Of a DNA stretch of 8,058 nucleotides, positions 6,472 through 8,058 are shown in pieces. Under the pieces are notes generated by a model, which made no database searches, was not told the origin of the DNA, and saw only the letters and a list, made by a program, of their open reading frames with translations. Source of the DNA: Actinomycetota bacterium (GTDB taxonomy: Bacteria; Actinomycetota; Actinomycetes; Nanopelagicales; Nanopelagicaceae); contig CANLHE010000028.1 of NCBI GenBank assembly GCA_947490605.1, forward strand, positions 1 through 8,058, written 5' to 3'. Within the stretch, counting starts at the first letter, position 1, and every line of letters starts with the position of its first letter. The translations under genes were made by a program, and so were the position numbers.

Positions 6472-7809
6472 GTGAGTACCCCAATTAATGACCCAGAGAA
6501 AGCGGCAAAAGTATTTGCTGATGACCGGGCAAATGTTTTCCACTCTTGGTCTGCCCAGGCTCAAATTTCACCAATGGCAATTGCTGGTGGAGCCGGCTCT
6601 TATTTTTGGGACTTTACCGGCAAAAAGTATTTAGATTTTTCCAGTCAATTAGTTTTTACAAATATCGGGCATCAGCATCCCAAAGTTATTGCTGCCATAA
6701 AAGAGCAAGCAGATGTACTAGCAACTATCGCTCCTCAACATGCTAATGAAGCACGTAATGAAGCTGCAAAAAGAATTCTTGAATTAGGCGGAGATAAATT
6801 TAAAAAGGTTTTCTTCACAAATGCTGGTGCTGATGGAGTTGAAAATGCCATCAGAATGGCCAGGCTTCACACCCATAAACATAAAGTTCTTTCAACCTAT
6901 CGTTCATATCATGGCAATACAGGATCTGCGATTAATGCAACTGGGGATCCAAGAAGGTTTCCAAATGAGTTTAGTTTTGGACATGTGCACTTCTGGGGAC
7001 CATATCTATATCGAACTGCTTTTTGGGCAACAAATGAGGCAGAGGAATCACAACGAGCATTAGAGCATTTAGAACAAACAATTATTTTTGAAGGTCCAAA
7101 AACTATTGCGGCAATATTAATTGAATCAGTTCCTGGAACTGCTGGAGTTTTAATACCACCTGCTGGTTACCTAGATGGAGTTCGTGCACTTTGCGATAAG
7201 TATGAAATTTTATGGATTGCCGATGAGGTTATGTGTGGTTTTGGTAGAACCGGTAAGTGGTTTGGATATCAGCACTCTAAATCAATTCCAGATTTAATTG
7301 TTTTTGCTAAAGGTGTTACCTCTGGTTATGTGCCACTTGGTGGAGTTGTGATTTCAGAGCCAATAACTAAAACATTTGATGAGCGAGTATTTCCAGGCGG
7401 CCTTACCTACTCTGGCCATCCGATTGCTTGCGCAACCGCAGTCGCCACAATTGATGTTATGAAGAGTGAAAAAATGGTAGAAAATGCAGCAATGATTGGC
7501 GAAAAGATTTTAGGTCCCGGATTACAAGAGTTAGCTAAGAAGCATCAGGTAATTGGTGACATAAGGGGAGCTGGGGTTTTCTGGGGGATTGATATGGTTT
7601 CAGATCGCAAAACTCGCGAACCACTTGCACCATATGGTGCATCTAGTGCAAAGATGAATGAGATTGTTGCAACATGTAAAAAGAATGGCCTGATGCCATT
7701 TAATAATTTCAACCGAATTCATATGGTTCCGCCATGTAATATCAGTGAGAGTGATGCAAAGCTTGGTTTAGAACTTCTTTCTAAATCACTTACTGAGATC
7801 GGTTTATAG
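6472..7809 (+). CDS. Class III aminotransferase, omega-amino acid (beta-alanine/taurine):pyruvate type
   Basis: This 445-residue PLP enzyme begins VFHSWSAQAQ (22-31) and GSYFWDFTGKKYLDFSSQLV (42-61), a pattern typical of the taurine/beta-alanine:pyruvate aminotransferase group. Motifs in order: NIGHQHP (64-70), TNAGADG (116-122) at the phosphate site, YRSYHG (143-148) stacking on the cofactor, GDPRRFPNE (158-166), ADEVMCGFGRTG (250-261) with D251, the Schiff-base lysine K280 in FAKGVTSGYVPLG (278-290), and LTYSGHP (311-317) with T312. GFGRTG retains the arginine that class III enzymes use for a substrate carboxylate. Length is usual. The start is GTG at 6472 with AGGGAG just upstream. It diverges from mmsA: transamination of beta-alanine or beta-aminoisobutyrate would give exactly the semialdehydes MmsA consumes. 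Taurine, GABA or other omega-amines cannot be excluded; no sulfoacetaldehyde acetyltransferase is in view. Confidence 0.87.
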   Translation: MSTPINDPEKAAKVFADDRANVFHSWSAQAQISPMAIAGGAGSYFWDFTGKKYLDFSSQLVFTNIGHQHPKVIAAIKEQADVLATIAPQHANEARNEAAKRILELGGDKFKKVFFTNAGADGVENAIRMARLHTHKHKVLSTYRSYHGNTGSAINATGDPRRFPNEFSFGHVHFWGPYLYRTAFWATNEAEESQRALEHLEQTIIFEGPKTIAAILIESVPGTAGVLIPPAGYLDGVRALCDKYEILWIADEVMCGFGRTGKWFGYQHSKSIPDLIVFAKGVTSGYVPLGGVVISEPITKTFDERVFPGGLTYSGHPIACATAVATIDVMKSEKMVENAAMIGEKILGPGLQELAKKHQVIGDIRGAGVFWGIDMVSDRKTREPLAPYGASSAKMNEIVATCKKNGLMPFNNFNRIHMVPPCNISESDAKLGLELLSKSLTEIGL

Positions 7810-7819
7810 AGCGTTTAAT

Positions 7820-7838
7820 AGTTGTATAGACAACTTTT
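7820..7838 (+). terminator. Weak hairpin with T-run, possible terminator of the second aminotransferase
   Basis: AGTTGT and ACAACT form a 6-bp stem with an ATAG loop, followed directly by a short T-run (to 7838) and another TTTT at 7843. It lies 11 nt after the stop codon. The stem is AT-rich and short, so intrinsic termination would be weak. Confidence 0.4.
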
Positions 7839-7855
7839 AGGATTTTAGGTACGCT
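7827..7855 (+). promoter_or_regulatory. Probable leaderless promoter of the SDR gene
   Basis: TAGACA (7827-7832) matches TTGACA at 5 of 6 positions, and TACGCT (7850-7855) fits TANNNT after a 17-nt spacer. Transcription would start at about 7862-7863, at the ATG. No Shine-Dalgarno motif is present. The -35 overlaps the inner hairpin and the -10 overlaps the outer inverted repeat arm. Confidence 0.5.
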
Positions 7856-7862
7856 CTATCAA

Positions 7863-8058
7863 ATGAATCAAAAAGTAATTATTACTGGCAGCAGGGGAAT
7901 TGCTGCTGGGCTCGCACAGGCGCTTAATGAACGGAAGTATGAAATTTATTTAATTGGTGGCGAAAAGTCAGATTGTGAAGCACTAGAAAAAAGCTGTTCA
8001 AATATTGTTGGCTTTAGTGCAATTGATTTGCGAGATGAGAAACAGACTGAAGATGCTT
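7863..8058 (+). CDS. SDR-family NAD(P)-dependent oxidoreductase, N-terminal fragment (cut by window edge)
   Basis: From ATG 7863 the frame is open for 65 codons to the window edge. It begins MNQKVIITGSRGIAAGLAQAL: a beta-strand, a glycine-rich turn and a helix, the start of a Rossmann fold. A second strand YEIYLIGG (about 26-33) and AIDLRDE (about 58-64), with the acidic residue SDR enzymes use near the adenine ring, follow at the expected distances. The glycine turn reads TGSRGIAAG, not the classical TGxxxGxG, as if one residue of TGGSRGIG were missing. The catalytic YxxxK lies outside the window, so substrate and subfamily are unknown. It follows the aminotransferase in the same direction after 53 nt but appears to have its own promoter. 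A role in reducing or oxidising a product of the neighbouring pathway is possible, nothing more. Confidence 0.75.
   Translation, partial: MNQKVIITGSRGIAAGLAQALNERKYEIYLIGGEKSDCEALEKSCSNIVGFSAIDLRDEKQTEDA

Larger units (their letters stand above)
7806..7859 (+). repeat. 9-bp inverted repeat enclosing the gap between aminotransferase and SDR
   Basis: ATAGAGCGT (7806-7814) is the exact reverse complement of ACGCTCTAT (7851-7859), with 36 nt between. The left arm covers the aminotransferase stop codon (TAG, 7807-7809) and the right arm overlaps the predicted -10 and start region of the next gene. A smaller hairpin lies within the spacer. Confidence 0.6.

Noticed and set aside
6371..6484. N-terminal extension of mmsA to a Met at 6484
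   Set aside because: It would add 38 residues unlike any ALDH N-terminus and overlap the divergent aminotransferase start; the family start and a -10 element point to 6370.

Overview
This AT-rich window encodes proteins with an actinobacterial flavour: a galactan/O-antigen-type ABC exporter with an LKNAVMR-like ATPase N-terminus, a TerC protein, and an MmsA flanked by class III aminotransferases. Genes are packed tightly, and two promoters appear to start transcription at or next to the ATG. The best guess is a low-GC, streamlined freshwater actinobacterium (Nanopelagicales/acI-like). That placement is an inference from composition and protein style; no phylogenetic marker gene lies in the window.

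Left part (1-3315, all on the minus strand): an apparent four-gene transcription unit. It reads, in transcription order, FAD-linked D-lactate/glycolate-type dehydrogenase, TerC-family membrane protein, Wzm-like ABC permease, and the first 45 codons of a Wzt-like ATPase that runs off the left edge. Junctions are very tight (TAATG overlap, 5 nt, 13 nt). The functions are not obviously related, although permease and ATPase clearly form one exporter.

Centre (3316-3476): a divergent intergenic region. It holds a convincing plus-strand promoter with an extended -10, followed by a roughly 55-nt leader with two small inverted repeats and a Shine-Dalgarno-like motif that faces no well-placed start codon.

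Right part (3477-8058): an amino-acid catabolism cluster. A glutamate-1-semialdehyde-aminomutase-like class III aminotransferase (+) converges with a CoA-acylating (methyl)malonate-semialdehyde dehydrogenase (-), and the two share one TTAA as both stop codons. The dehydrogenase diverges from a second class III aminotransferase (+) of the omega-amino acid:pyruvate type. Together the second aminotransferase and MmsA could turn a beta-amino acid (beta-alanine or beta-aminoisobutyrate) into acetyl-CoA or propionyl-CoA. The window ends inside an SDR-type Rossmann oxidoreductase (+), reached through a 53-nt gap with nested inverted repeats and a probable leaderless promoter.

There is no gene-free stretch over 300 bases. 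I saw no tRNA, rRNA, CRISPR array, insertion sequence or phage gene. I found no clearly new biological system; the most unusual items are the regulatory architecture and the pairing of two dissimilar class III aminotransferases around MmsA.
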